Of a stretch of DNA of 64,000 nucleotides, positions 48,097 to 61,198 are shown piece after piece; the stretch's first letter is position 1, and each line of letters opens with the position of its first letter. The position numbers and the translations under genes were made by a program. The stretch covers positions 91,028,140 through 91,092,139 of the forward strand of contig OY978526.1 of NCBI GenBank assembly GCA_963854835.1, written 5' to 3'. This DNA comes from Megamerina dolium. Its lineage: Eukaryota > Arthropoda > Insecta > Diptera > Megamerinidae. Under the pieces are notes generated by a model. That model was not told the DNA's origin. It ran no database searches and worked only from the letters and a program-made list of their open reading frames with translations.

Positions 48097-48280
48097 AAGG
48101 TCCGTCCGGTGCTTCACTAGTAATATTTTCTATCAACACTATTCAAGAGCGAAAGAAAAATCTCTAAAAATGAGAACAAAGTGAAAAGGTATGCGAACGG
48201 AAAAGTTGTAAGATTTACTAGTATTTTCCAAACTGCTTCAGTTTTGTCACTTGCCAGTAAGAACTAACGAACGGACCTAA
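48097..48280. mobile_element. Inverted-repeat element, 184 bases, family G-like ends
   Basis: The left end AAAGGTCCGTCCGGTG and the right end CTAACGAACGGACCTAA pair as imperfect inverted repeats. The terminal word TTAGGTCYGTTCG resembles the ends of family G and the central block of family A. No coding capacity. It lies about 190 bases upstream of GCC88. Confidence 0.7.
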
Positions 48281-48472
48281 TGATGAACAGCTGATTACTG
48301 TTTTTGTACTTTATGCTTTTGCACAATTTTCTCTTCATTGCATTTAATGCCACGAAAAGTTTTCTCAATTTTTCCTTAAATATTGTGTTTTTTTATATTG
48401 TAAAAAATCAGTTTTTTAAAATAATTAAACTAAACTTTGAGGCAAGGCATCATTCCATTTTGATTTTGATAA

Positions 48473-51400
48473 ATGGAAAAGGGCAAACGTGATTTGGAGG
48501 CGCTTGTGTCGTCTCAGAAGGAGCAGTTGATACGATACGAGAAGCGTTTGAAAGGTATATTTGTGGCAAATGAAATCCTTGTGACTCAACATTTGTTTTT
48601 CAATTCCATAGATGTCGTTACCGCGTATAAAGGTTTACTAAAAGAAAAGGAAGCGCTCGAAACAAGTTTGGTGGCGGTAACTGCCAGTCAGGAAGCTCAA
48701 CTATGCAAAGCAGAGAAGAATGGCAGTAAAGTTGAGTTGAGTGCAGATATATGCACAAATAAAGATGCCACTGCTTCCGATGATGGGAAAACACCCTTAA
48801 CACCTGCCGTAAACGAGCCAACGATGACCACTGCAAATGATGTATCCAACGATGAAAATAGTAATTTACAAACTCAAATCATTACATTGATGACTTCGTT
48901 GGCCACGCTATCGGCAGAGAAATCACGCATGGAAGCTTCATTTCAAGCGGATAAAAAACAGTTGCGTGCCCTTTTAGCAGAAAAAGACCAAATCATTGAC
49001 GAACTGAAAGCACAGAAGCAAGAAACAGATGCACGTGCCAAAGAGGATCTGAACGAAATGAAAGCCAAATGGATTATTGAGCGACAAGATCGTGAAAAAG
49101 AATCAAACAATCAAATGATAATGATACGTGAATTGCAAAAACTTTACGCTGACGAGCGTCAACTTAAGGAGAGCATTGAAATGCAGTTGAATAATTTCAA
49201 AATTCAATTTGCCAACGATGAAGCTGAGAACACACGACTGCAAGAATTACAAACACAACTGACGCAAGCGCAAACACAATTGAAGCAAATGAATCAGAAC
49301 ATCACTGCGGATACGATCGCAGACCAGCAAAAAAACACGGTGACGGCAACAGAAAGTGCTGCTGTACTGCAACAGGTGCAACAGGAAATGCAGCAATTGA
49401 AGGAACAACATGCGATCGCAATCAAAAATGAACAGCGTCGAGTGCTATTAGCCGAGGAGCAAAGCAAACGGCAAGCTGCATTACATGAAGATCGCGTTGC
49501 CAATTTGGAAGCACGTTTAGCTGAGTTAAGCAATACCGTAGGATCGTACGATCGTCTACGACAACAAGACCAACATAGCATACAGGCACTAAAGAAGAAA
49601 TTGCAAGAATTGGAACATCAATCTGTTGGCACTGATAATATCGAGCCGAAACAACGGCTACAGCGCCAACGTAATTTACCGACACCCGATAATATTGCAG
49701 CTCTTGTCGATGAGATTATGCGTATGAAAAAACTGTTGATAACTGAGAATGCACGTGCTGCACATCCGATTGACGTGAGCAAGGTGTTTGCCATTGTTGG
49801 AGCAGACCATTTGCAATGTCAGGAGGAATTGAATCGTCTACAAAAGCTTTGTGAAGAAGGTAGTAGCACTACGATTGATAACGTCGACTTTATTTTGACT
49901 ATGACTATGCACCAATTTGATTTAGTGCATTTCTGTATTATATTTCTTAATCATGGGACAGCCCTAGCCAGGCAAAGAAGCTTAGGTTAGGTTAGGTTAG
50001 AGCGGTCGCCCTCTCTAATGAGAGAACGCACATAGGCCATATTTGGGGCCGTTGTAATACCGCCACGCGGATTATCCTTCTACCTAGTTACTCGCTGAAC
50101 CACCCAGAATATTGAATGAATTTTAGGAGATTGATTGATGGGATAAATGGGCTAGGTCACTCAGCTGGTAATGTCCTAGAAATTTTTTGCGATTTTTACA
50201 TAAAGCAGGGCAAGTACATAGTAGATGTGAGATCGTTTCAAGTTCCTCCTCATCTCTGCAGCATCTGCAGAAGTCATGAGCGACGTTGCCCAAACCTAAT
50301 CTCACAGCGTGAGGACCTATGAGGCAGTGACCACTCTCACATAAGTAGAGATGTCTACCCTATTAAGGTCAGCAAGTTTGCGTGAACGTTTCTTACTGAG
50401 TAGGGAACACAGCAATTTCGCCGTCCTACAGATGGGTGTATCCGTCTATATTTTCTGGAAGACGTTGGTGGTGATGACCTCCAAATTATTCTTACACGTA
50501 GCTATGGGGATCCCTAACCGAGAATTCTAATGGGTTAGAGGTTGGCCCATGACATAGTAGCTTATGTAATAAAATATCCATCATTCGAATCAAGTAATTC
50601 TGAGACAAAGTGGCACTTAACAGGCACTTTCCATGAACTCTAACTTTAAATTGTGTTAATCATATTTGAATATATATATTTTTGTTGTTGTTGCATTATT
50701 TTATACAATCCTCTGTAGTAAAATTCGAAAATTCACAATTACAAGAGAAGCTGCAAGTGCAAAAATCCCATATTGCAACGCTGCAGGAGAAGGTGAAAGT
50801 CCTTAATCGTAATATCGATGAACAGGAATTAGATCTGAAGCTGCAGCACGAGAAATTACAACTTACTCTCAAGGAGGAACGTAATAAATGGAAAGATAAA
50901 ATAGCTGAAATAGAAAATGAATGCCGATGTAAAATTAGCAATTTAGAGCAACACCTGCAGAAGCAGCGACAACGCTCTCTGCAGCTGCTTGATGAAAAAG
51001 AGCAAGAAATAAAAACGCTACAAACATCTATTGAGGTATTCCATTCCAATCCAGCAGCCAGTAACACATTAGTAGCATACGATGGCAACGATTTGGGCAA
51101 TACTGCAACAGCAGAATATTCATCAGATGCGGATAGTGTTGAGGGCTGTAGCGGATCTGCTGCTACTGTAGGGGCGCAGCAGAACAAGACGCTTATGAAA
51201 CCAAAGAGACTATCGGTGGGTGATAATTGTCATATGCTGCACTATGTAAATGAGCTGGCACGAAAGGATATTGAAATCACGGCACTACGCAAAGCCAAAT
51301 ATACAGCTGAAACATCGTTACGCAAGGCGATACACGAAAAGGTAACAGCACAGGAGGAGCTTTGTGACAAAATCGATGTACTAGAACAGCAAGTTGATCG

Positions 51401-51654
51401 GTATAGTATACTAACACATCAGAAGCACTACAATAATTATAGCATAGACTTAATAAAATGTATTCTATTGCAGACTTGAACGTTGCAAAACACGTGAGGG
51501 TGCAAATTTGGAGTATTTGAAAAATGTTATAATCAGTTTTATCGTTACCAAGGATGCTGATGGTAAACGTCATATGATGAACGCCATTAGTGCAGTACTA
51601 CAATTTACACCAACCGAAATACAATCAATCAATGCTGCATTCCATAAGAAATAA
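48473..51654 (+). CDS. GCC1: GRIP-domain golgin GCC88
   Basis: Four exons, 48473-48554, 48612-49859, 50719-51400 and 51474-51654, give 730 residues. The N-terminus KDLL-like LEALVSSQKEQLIRYEKRLK joined to DVVTAYKGLLKEKEALETSL matches the conserved head of GCC88. Most of the rest is coiled coil, rich in Gln, Glu and Lys. The C-terminus is a GRIP domain (about 672-725: EGANLEYLKNVIISFIV, then MMNAISAVLQFTPTEIQSI), which binds Arl1-GTP. The Tyr needed for this is present in LEYLK. GCC88 is a peripheral trans-Golgi tether for endosome-derived vesicles. Intron 2 (859 bases) holds an antisense LINE 3' end. AATAAA at 51744-51749 is a likely polyadenylation signal. Arfaptin, also an Arl1 effector, is 10 kb away. 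Confidence 0.94.
49982..50330 (-). mobile_element. Non-LTR retrotransposon 3' end in GCC88 intron 2
   Basis: The minus strand encodes the C-terminal zinc-binding part of a LINE pol protein (NVAHDFCRCCRDEEELETIS, then HLLCTCPALCKNR and LGHYQL) at about 50305-50123. The non-coding 3' end with GGTATTACAACGGCC follows, and a tail of four TAACC units at 49982-50000. The same C-terminal layout occurs at 13330-13500. Being antisense to the host gene and spliced out, it should not change the protein. Confidence 0.82.
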
Positions 51655-52250
51655 TCGACATTCTTGAGATTTTCCTCTTGAAAATCTATGTACATACTGT
51701 TAGGGTAGTTATAGTGCAAGTATTAATATATTCAAAATAATCAAATAAATTTAAATAACACAGTATTTCACACACACACACACAAGTGAAGCAAATATAC
51801 CTTGATTACAATGTCATAACTTGAACGTTTATCCTATTAAAACCAGCACTCCCTGGGGGGATGGGAAAAGTTTGGCGGAGGATGATTATAAATCGATTAT
51901 TTGAACTTAACCTGGTCAAACTCCGGCAGCAAGAGAGACTTCATGATGACCGGAGAAAGCAATGAGATGGGACGGCGAGACCTCCCCAGCTCCAGCGGCT
52001 TGCCAGGCTTTATAATTGGCACCACACGGCCCACCTTCCATATATCGGGTATGTTAAGCGACGCTATGGAGAGGTTTAACACCCAAGTAAGATAAGCCAG
52101 CTCATTTGGCCCCAGGTGTTTCTTTTTTCCTTTTTCCATTACATTCCATTATGCGATTTTTGTTATTGTTATTTTTATTTTTTTTTTAATATTTTTTTAT
52201 GGAGATATTTAATTTATGAAGAATGAGTAATTGAATGTATGTACAATAAA
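51655..52250. other. Spacer between convergent GCC88 and NDUFAF7
   Basis: Holds the two 3' UTRs, a short CA run at about 51771-51785 and a LINE reverse transcriptase fragment at 51885-52139. Confidence 0.6.
51885..52139 (-). mobile_element. LINE reverse transcriptase fragment
   Basis: The minus strand reads HLGPNELAYLTWVLNLSIAS, then IPDIWKVGRVVPIIKPGKP and RPISLLSPV. This is the fingers region (RT blocks 1 and 2, ending in the conserved RPISLL) of a non-LTR reverse transcriptase. No stop occurs within about 80 codons, so the fragment is fairly young or conserved. It has neither the catalytic YADD region nor an element end. Confidence 0.82.
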
Positions 52251-53970
<1,720 letters not shown>

Positions 53971-54528
53971 CTCATACCGTTTTGATTAATGGTACTACAA
54001 TATAACATGTCTTCACAGACTCTTCTGGTCATGTGTAACGCTAAACATACTTTGATAAATCAAGGCTAGCTTCACCAGTTAATCGTTGTTTTCTCTTGCG
54101 GAAACATTTTTTTTTTAAACCAAAGAATAAATTATATCAGCCTCAACACATATATGAATCTGTTCCAGAACAACAGGTGTTTTTGTACTTTTCCAGTAAC
54201 AATTACCCAGTAAACAAATTTCTAAGAATTTGACAGCTTTCGCTCTCAAAGAGAAAAATATGCCAAAAAGTACAAGAACGCAAAACCAGCAAAAACCTGC
54301 AAGTTTCTTTTGCTTATGATCAGCTGTTTTTCCTACTTGCAAGTCTTTACTGGCGTAAATTTGTCCAGTAACAATTTGCAACTTCCCCTCAAACTGAAAT
54401 GTCATTTCGCTCTCTCAATTTCCCCTTCTTTGCAATTTGTTTGGGTACGAGAACGCCAAAACGTGATAGTTTGTAACAATTATCACAAACTATTGCGTAC
54501 GAGAACACTCCTATAGTCTCACGAATGA

Positions 54529-54710
54529 TGGTTCAATTATCCACCGACGTAAAGCCCGTACGTAAAAACGTACAAATTGCTTTTGATTCTCTCCGGTACG
54601 GGCAACGTCACCGTCATGCGATGGTGAGTTTTCGATAACACGACAATCCCATAAGTAGGTCGTGTCAGCTGACACGGTCTGTAATTTTACGTCGGTGTGT
54701 AGATGAACCA
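54529..54710. mobile_element. Inverted-repeat element (family C), full copy, 182 bases
   Basis: The left end TGGTTCAATTATCCACCGAC and the right end GTCGGTGTGTAGATGAACCA are near inverted repeats. Flanking text on both sides (GTCTCACGAATGA to the left; GAGGTAAACAAA and ACAATTTTGACG to the right) resembles the interior of family B, so C appears to be nested in a B copy. Confidence 0.78.
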
Positions 54711-55142
54711 GAAGTAGAGGTAAACAAAAAAAAAAAAAAACAAATACACAAAAGAGGGAGTATTAGTAAAGAAAAAAAAAACAACCCACAATTTTGACGT
54801 GCCTTAACTTATGGAAGTTTTCGATGGAACACTTTTTTAATAAATTCTATGATCTACTATTCTGTTTTGAACAGCATACTCGTTATCAAATTATCGTTCT
54901 TTCAAATTGAACGTCTATAATTTTTCACTTTCAACTGATACCTATACGTTACGCTATGGCAATTGTTTCGACACGATACGATACTACTAAATAATTGAAC
55001 CTTTATTACATTTTGTTTTCGTATTAGATAGTATGACAGAACCTTTTTTAGCACCACTGCAAAGCCTTGCTTTATTGCGAACGAATTGTTTACAAATATT
55101 GCAACATCAAAATTAAAAGAATTTTAATCAAAGGAAAACTGA

Positions 55143-56526
55143 ATGGTTACTTTGAAAAATATGAGTAACTTGTGTAGAATTTGTGTAACAACGACAGATG
55201 AACCGGCGGTGGAGAAAATCTTTGATCGGCGGCATAGACGACTACTACAGCAAATCCAAGAACTAACTGGCTTATTGGTATTTATATATACATGTTATCG
55301 TTTATTTACAATTCTGTAGGATCAAATTATTCTAGTTGAGAAAGTCAAAAGATCTGCCACAACAAATTTGTAAACAATGTCAAGTGGAATTGGTACAGGC
55401 ACATGTATTTCGTGAGCGTTGTATCGCCTCACAAAAATACTTTAATACAAAATATTGTAAAGAGAAAAGCAAATTGATCACGGAGAAAGATCCGAATCTT
55501 GAACCCGGTTGTGGAGAGCGTTACGAGGGAGAAGAACAAGAAGTGGCAATAGAGTGTGAAGCTTTAAGGGAATCTAAAATTGGAATTTTTATTAAAGTTG
55601 AACAAACAGCTGTACAGGAAGAAGAATATTTTGAAGATGTCACGGACATTGGAGATCAGATGCAAGAACACCACGAATCTCAAGATAGTGGTGAAAAGAC
55701 AGACATTGAAAAAGAACAAATTTCAAATAAAAACATAAAACAATTGGAAAAATTCAAGATTAAAACTAGTAGTAATCAAGTGTGCACAAAAAAGAGCAAA
55801 TCAAAGGAGAAGAGTAACAATTATATTTGTGACCAATGTGGAAATCATTTCAAAGGTCGTTATCGTTTTATGACTCACCAGATACGACACACAGGCGTTA
55901 AACCATATCAATGCGAGTATGTATAAATAAGTACCTACATACAAGTAAACATTACAATGCCATCCATGACTTTCTAACGCATTACTTAACTTCCAGAGTA
56001 TGTCCAGATAAATTTTTTACACAATCTGAATTGAATCGTCATATGCGAAGACACACAGGAGAGCGACCATTTGGTTGTAAATATTGTAGTCGATCATTTT
56101 CAGATTACAGCACGCGAATAAAACATGAGAGGTGCATACATATTATAGTGATTATCTTAATTGTGTTTAAAATTTTATTTTTGCAAATAGAACACATACA
56201 AATGAGCGTCCCTTTTCGTGTGTACATTGCTCAAAATCTTTCACAACATCATATATTTTAAAAAATCACTTGCTCATTCATTCAGGCGAAAGACCTTTCA
56301 CGTATGTATTCATGATAGTATTTTCGTATATAGAAATTATTATTAAGTATTAATTATGTATCCTGACAGATGTGCATTGTGTCATAAATCTTTTCAACTT
56401 CAATCCCATCTAATGGTACATTATCGGTCAATAATACATAAGCAAAATGAAGAGCAACAACGAAAACTGAAACTAGAAGAAAACACGATAATTCCTACAC
56501 AGTGCGACCAGATGACCAGCTTGTAA
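55143..56526 (+). CDS. ZAD-C2H2 zinc-finger protein, paralog 1
   Basis: Five exons, 55143-55277, 55336-55916, 55997-56131, 56191-56301 and 56370-56526, give 372 residues. The N-terminal ZAD spans residues 7-80, with the four zinc cysteines in LCRICVTT and ICKQCQVEL, and serves for dimerisation. An acidic linker carries VKVEQ-like text ([16 protein letters not shown]), a SUMO-site pattern. Five C2H2 fingers follow, beginning [34 protein letters not shown] and CALCHKSF, with TGERPF and TNERPF linkers. ZAD proteins are nuclear DNA-binding regulators numerous in flies. Each of the last three introns splits at phase 2 just before or after a finger boundary. A second start lies at codon 7. I cannot name the orthologue or target. 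Confidence 0.9.
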
Positions 56527-57765
56527 CGCCATATTAACACATCGTTTGTAGGCGTAGAGTTCAAAATATGTTGAAATAATGTACCATATATTGTAGTCTG
56601 GAACATACATATGTATATTATTTAGAAAAATTAACTTGTGTTTTCATTACCTGCTACAAATTAAGAATTGTTCTATCTAAGATGTTTTGTTCGTCATATT
56701 GGAACTTTCTTTTTGACAACACTGTTTTTGGCCGCTCAGCTGTTTTCGTGTAACATGTTACTGTCAAACATGTTCAGTTTGGTATATAATTTAACCATGA
56801 ATCGACTTACAAACGAACAATGCTTGCAGATTATTGAATTTTATTATTAAAATTCATGCTCGGTTAAGAAAATGCATCGTGCACTTTTTTGTGTTCAGCG
56901 ACGAAGCTCATTTCTGGTTAAATGGATACGTGAACAGTCAAAATTGCCGTGTTTGGTGTGAAGAGCAGCCAGAAGCATTGCAATAACTGCCAATGCATCC
57001 CGAAAAATGCACTGTTTGGTGTGGATTATGGGCCGGTGGCATCATCTTTTTCAAAGACAACGAAGGCAGGAACATTACTGTGAATGACGATTGCTACCGT
57101 GCGATGATTACAAACTTTTTTTTTGCCAAATATGGAAGGGCTGGACTTGGCTGACGTGTGGTTTCAACAAGACAGTGTCAAATGCCACACAGCATACGAA
57201 ACAATGGCCCAATTGAGAGGCGAGTTCGGTGAACAGTTTATTTCACGTTTGGGGCCGGTAAATTGGCCGCCTAGATCTCGCGATTTAACCCCTTTATATT
57301 ATATTTTGTGGGGCTACGTTAAGGTCATGATAAGCCCGCAACGGTTGACGACTGGAAGCCAATAGCCTTTATACACTGATGACGTGTCGTTCTGTGTATA
57401 TAAAGTTTGTGTGACAATACGTCATCTGTGTATAAAGTCATCAGCTGTTTATTTCTTACACTATGGCAGAATTTAAAATAACTTGATCTCTATTTGGATC
57501 ATATTCCTTTTATTTCTATCAGCATCTCCGTTGTATTTATTTGAGCGGACAACGTATAGAGTACTCTGTGTCTATGACTTTACGCATTAAGAAATTGGTT
57601 TGTCGTGCATTGCCTGTGTTCACCATTACACGAACTCAAACATCAAAATAATTCCTCAGCGACAAGGGAATAACATTTTGTTGACATTTACGGAATTGTA
57701 ACAATTTTAATGATATAAAATATTTTTATATTTTGGTGTAGGCAATTTTTAAAGTTGCACTAAAT
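56527..57765. other. Spacer between ZAD paralogs 1 and 2
   Basis: Mostly a transposase relic at 56797-57370. The remainder is AT-rich and should include the paralog 1 3' UTR and the paralog 2 promoter. Confidence 0.6.
56797..57370 (+). pseudogene. Tc1-like transposase relic between ZAD genes
   Basis: MNRLTNEQCLQIIEFYY opens the typical N-terminus at 56797 and is stopped by TAA at 56848. The rest, in shifting frames, gives VFSDEAHFWLNGYVNSQNCR near 56895-56945, WCGLWAGGIIFFKDNEG near 57014-57065, DVWFQQDSVKCHTAYETM near 57148-57205, and GPVNWPPRSRDLTPLYYIL near 57255-57305. That is the order of a Tc1/mariner-superfamily DDE enzyme. The N-terminal part jumps from about residue 20 to the catalytic domain, so most of the DNA-binding domain is deleted. 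Not functional. Confidence 0.82.
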
Positions 57766-59433
57766 ATGAATAAATTGGAAATGTGTAGAATTTGTGCAGA
57801 GACCAGCAATGAGTTATTGGTGGATAATATCTTTGAGCGACAACATAAACACCTCATACAACAGATCAAAGAGATTACAGGCTTTACGGTTAGCTAATAT
57901 TTATATGTGCAATCTTTTTATGATAATTTTTTCCAATTTAAAGTTGAGGAATATTAAAGGACTTCCGGAACATATGTGCAAGCAGTGTAAACTGCAGTTA
58001 GAGCAAGCATACGTATTTCGAAAGCGCTGCATTGCCGCACAGAATGTCTTTAAATATACCAGTTCTAAAACTGAACCGAAAAACGGTCGTTCGAAGAAAA
58101 GATATGAGACGACTAAGGACATAGATATCAAAAGAGAACAACAGGAAGAGAACGAAGAAATAAAACAAGATAATCTAACAATATTTTTGAAGGAAGAACC
58201 TGAAATATCTGAGGAAAGCTGTAGAATTTATGAGGAGGGTGTTGCCCACATACCCGAAGAATCTACTGGGAGTTCCGACAAAGGTGATGTCAATAATCAC
58301 AATGGTTCTCATGATCCAATTGATAGTAATGATGGGTGCGCTCAAAATGAAACGAAGAAGATGAAGAACAAGATGAAGGACAGGATGAAAGACAAATTCA
58401 AAAAGCCACGAATTTCAAGGAAACAGTTAAATCCTAAAATCAGTAAGAGTTCGAAGAAAACTTCAGCTAAACAACATTCATTAATATGTGATCAATGTGG
58501 TAATCACTTTACCTGTCCTCAACATTTTCGCACGCATCTAATGCGGCATTCAGGCGACAAACCGTTTCAATGCGAGTATGGCATAACATAACTTTTAGAT
58601 ATAAATAGATGATTTTTTTATCGGAATATACAAAAAAATTCTTGCAGAATTTGTCCAAATAAGTTTACTACATCGTCCGAATTAAAACGTCATATGCGAA
58701 GGCATACTGGAGAACGTCCATTCGAATGTAAGCACTGTGGTAGACGTTTTTCCGATTACAGCACACGCATAAAACATGAGAGGTACTATTTGTATTACAT
58801 TCAATTATTATTATACGTCTAATTGTATATTTCATCCTAGAATTCATACCAATGAACGTCCCTTTCCATGTACACAATGTGACAGGGCTTTTACAACATC
58901 GTACATTTTAAAAAATCACCTCCTGACACATTCCGGTGAAAAGTCATTCAAGTATGTGTTGTCCAAATATTAGCTTAGCACATCCCTTCCAGAATTGTGA
59001 TTTTTACATTTTTATTACGAATGTAATATTTTGAAATAATTTTCCTGATATTAATTTTAAAAGCTAACAATCACCATAGAAAATATGAGATTTCAAATAC
59101 ATCTTATCAAAAATATCATATTAAATATTATGGATATAATGCGATGCCGCCATAACATTTTACATTAATAAGACATTCATTTGAAATCTCAAATTTTTGG
59201 ATCGCAGAAGCTTTAATTTCAATACATTACATTTCTAAAAATGTGCCACATCTGTATTAACACGTTTTTTTTTATTTTGTTGCAGATGTCACATATGTGA
59301 TAAATCATTTTCGCGCCATACACATTTGCTTGTCCATTATCGTTCTCTAATGCACAAACAAACCGAAGAAGAAAAACCGCAATCGGAGAGAACTATGGAT
59401 TTTCACACTGCAGTCGATGGCAACATCAAATGA
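57766..59433 (+). CDS. ZAD-C2H2 zinc-finger protein, paralog 2
   Basis: Five exons, 57766-57888, 57944-58575, 58648-58782, 58841-58951 and 59286-59433, give 382 residues. The ZAD reads MCRICAETS and [19 protein letters not shown] (residues 6-75). The linker is acidic, then strongly basic ([20 protein letters not shown]). Five C2H2 fingers follow, starting [33 protein letters not shown] and CHICDKSF. Fingers 3 and 4 are nearly the same as in paralog 1 ([23 protein letters not shown]), pointing to tandem duplication with purifying selection there. Exons 3 and 4 have exactly the same length in both genes (135 and 111). The last intron is longer than its counterpart (334 bases). DNA target unknown. 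Confidence 0.9.
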
Positions 59434-59582
59434 GGATGACAATCTATCTCCTAAGATTATACATATTCAATAATTCATAAGTTTCTTTGTGCAAATCGAT
59501 TGCTTTATAATCGATTATATTTTTAGTACTATAGTTTGTAAAATAATTTGCGTAAACTTAATTATTAAATGATTATTATACA

Positions 59583-61198
59583 TTACTCATGAGTGCTTAT
59601 TTGTGATATTGAGTTGGTGTTATCTTTTGGATCAGTATCATATGTAGCCGTCAGGTTTTTAACAGTTTGTTGATGTGTTAATGTACCACAATGTTGATCC
59701 AATTGATGCTTGCGTGAGAATGTCTTATTACAGGGTAAACAACTGAAAATAAATATAATATATATAAAACTAAATATTGAAATAGTACACAATATCTACT
59801 TACGAAAATGGTTTTTCGCCGGTGTGCGTAAGCATATGATTTTTCAAAACATTCGAGTACGTAAATGATTTGTCGCATGTGTTACATTTGAAAGGGCGTT
59901 CATTAGTGTGAATTCTAGAACGATATATTAATGGTAAGTGAGTTCACATAACAAAAAAGAGATGTATATGCATTACCGTTCATGTTTTATATTGCTGCTA
60001 CGATCGGCAAAGGTGCGTCCACAAAATCTACATACGTAAGGTTTCTCGCCAGTATGCACGCGCATATGTCGACGCATTTCCGAGGGGCATGCAAACTTTT
60101 TCGAACAAATTCTAAACGAAAAACAAAATCACAATATTTACTACGTATAATTCATTGTACTTATGGTAGTATGGTATATTTACTCGCATGAAAATGGCTT
60201 CTCTGCCATATGCCTACGCATGTGCATGTTTAACAAACTTTGTTTGGTGTATTTATTGCCACATATCTCACACATGATATCCGCTGTAGCAATTTCTACT
60301 TGCTTGCGTCCTTTATTTCTTTTCGCATCCGGTTCCCTTACTATTGGCTGTCGCTTCGGTTTCTTCTTTTTATTACAAATTGTGTGTTGCGGTCGCACAA
60401 TATTGCGTTTATTACGCAGTTTACGTGGTACTGTCGAATTGATTTTAACATTTGTGTCTTCATCCAAAGATGCATCTTCATCGTCAGCTTCCGCTTTAAC
60501 CATAACTTGTTCATCTTTACTATTTTCTTTATATATTGCTTTCTTCTCAGTACCACTGTCATCATCACTGCCAGAATATAACATGTTATGTGCATTTTCA
60601 TTGATTCCGTCGCAATCATCAACATAATCGATTGGCTTAACATCTGAAACGGCAGCCATATCTGCATATTCGACATCTTCGGCATCAATAAATTCTGTTC
60701 TCAAATCGAAAAATAGTTGATTCTCTGGTGTCGGTGAGGAAATGATGGAGTGTGTGGCTGAAAATTCTTTTTCTTCTGATTTCAATTCAGACTATATTGA
60801 ATTTGAGAAACAGGAGAATGCATATCAAAAGATAATTATAATATGTTTATGTACGCACTTTTACGATGGCATCCAATAGTGCATGCTCACTTTCTTGGCA
60901 CATAGATCTAAATTTATAAGATGTATTCAAGCAATCTAAACACTGTTGGCATATCATTTTTGGTAACTCCTCGTGCGGTCTCAACTGTAGAAAAACGAAT
61001 TTTGTTTGAACAGAATCAATTCGAGGGAAACACTTCTCATATTGTACTTACCACTATACCACCGCATACTTCAATCTTTTTTACAATATCAGCACATAGT
61101 GCATTTTGCGAATCAAAGAGAGCCTGCATCGCTTTTGTATTTGTGTCTTCTGTTAGACAAATCCGACATAAATTGTAAATTGGCATTTTTCGCTGCAT
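59583..61198 (-). CDS. ZAD-C2H2 zinc-finger protein, paralog 3
   Basis: Six exons on the minus strand, 61198-61052, 60984-60859, 60791-60184, 60111-59977, 59914-59804 and 59742-59583, give 428 residues. The ZAD reads [10 protein letters not shown] and [20 protein letters not shown]. An acidic linker ([20 protein letters not shown]) precedes a basic patch ([10 protein letters not shown]). Five fingers start [34 protein letters not shown] and CLPCNKTF, with linkers TGEKP and TNERP. Its two middle finger exons are again 135 and 111 bases, as in paralogs 1 and 2. An extra intron separates the ZAD end from the linker. The start could also be the ATG at 61186. It is tail to tail with paralog 2, only 149 bases between stops. 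Confidence 0.9.

Larger units (their letters stand above)
46429..48472. other. Intergenic region DNAJC17 to GCC88
   Basis: Contains the family A element at 46769-47284 and an inverted-repeat element at 48097-48280. The rest, 47285-48096, shows no gene; the minus-strand frame at 47555-47821 has no recognisable domain. Confidence 0.55.

Noticed and set aside
49982..50000. Telomere repeat remnant
   Set aside because: The TTAGG units are the complement of a LINE tail and lie directly next to that LINE's 3' end inside a gene.
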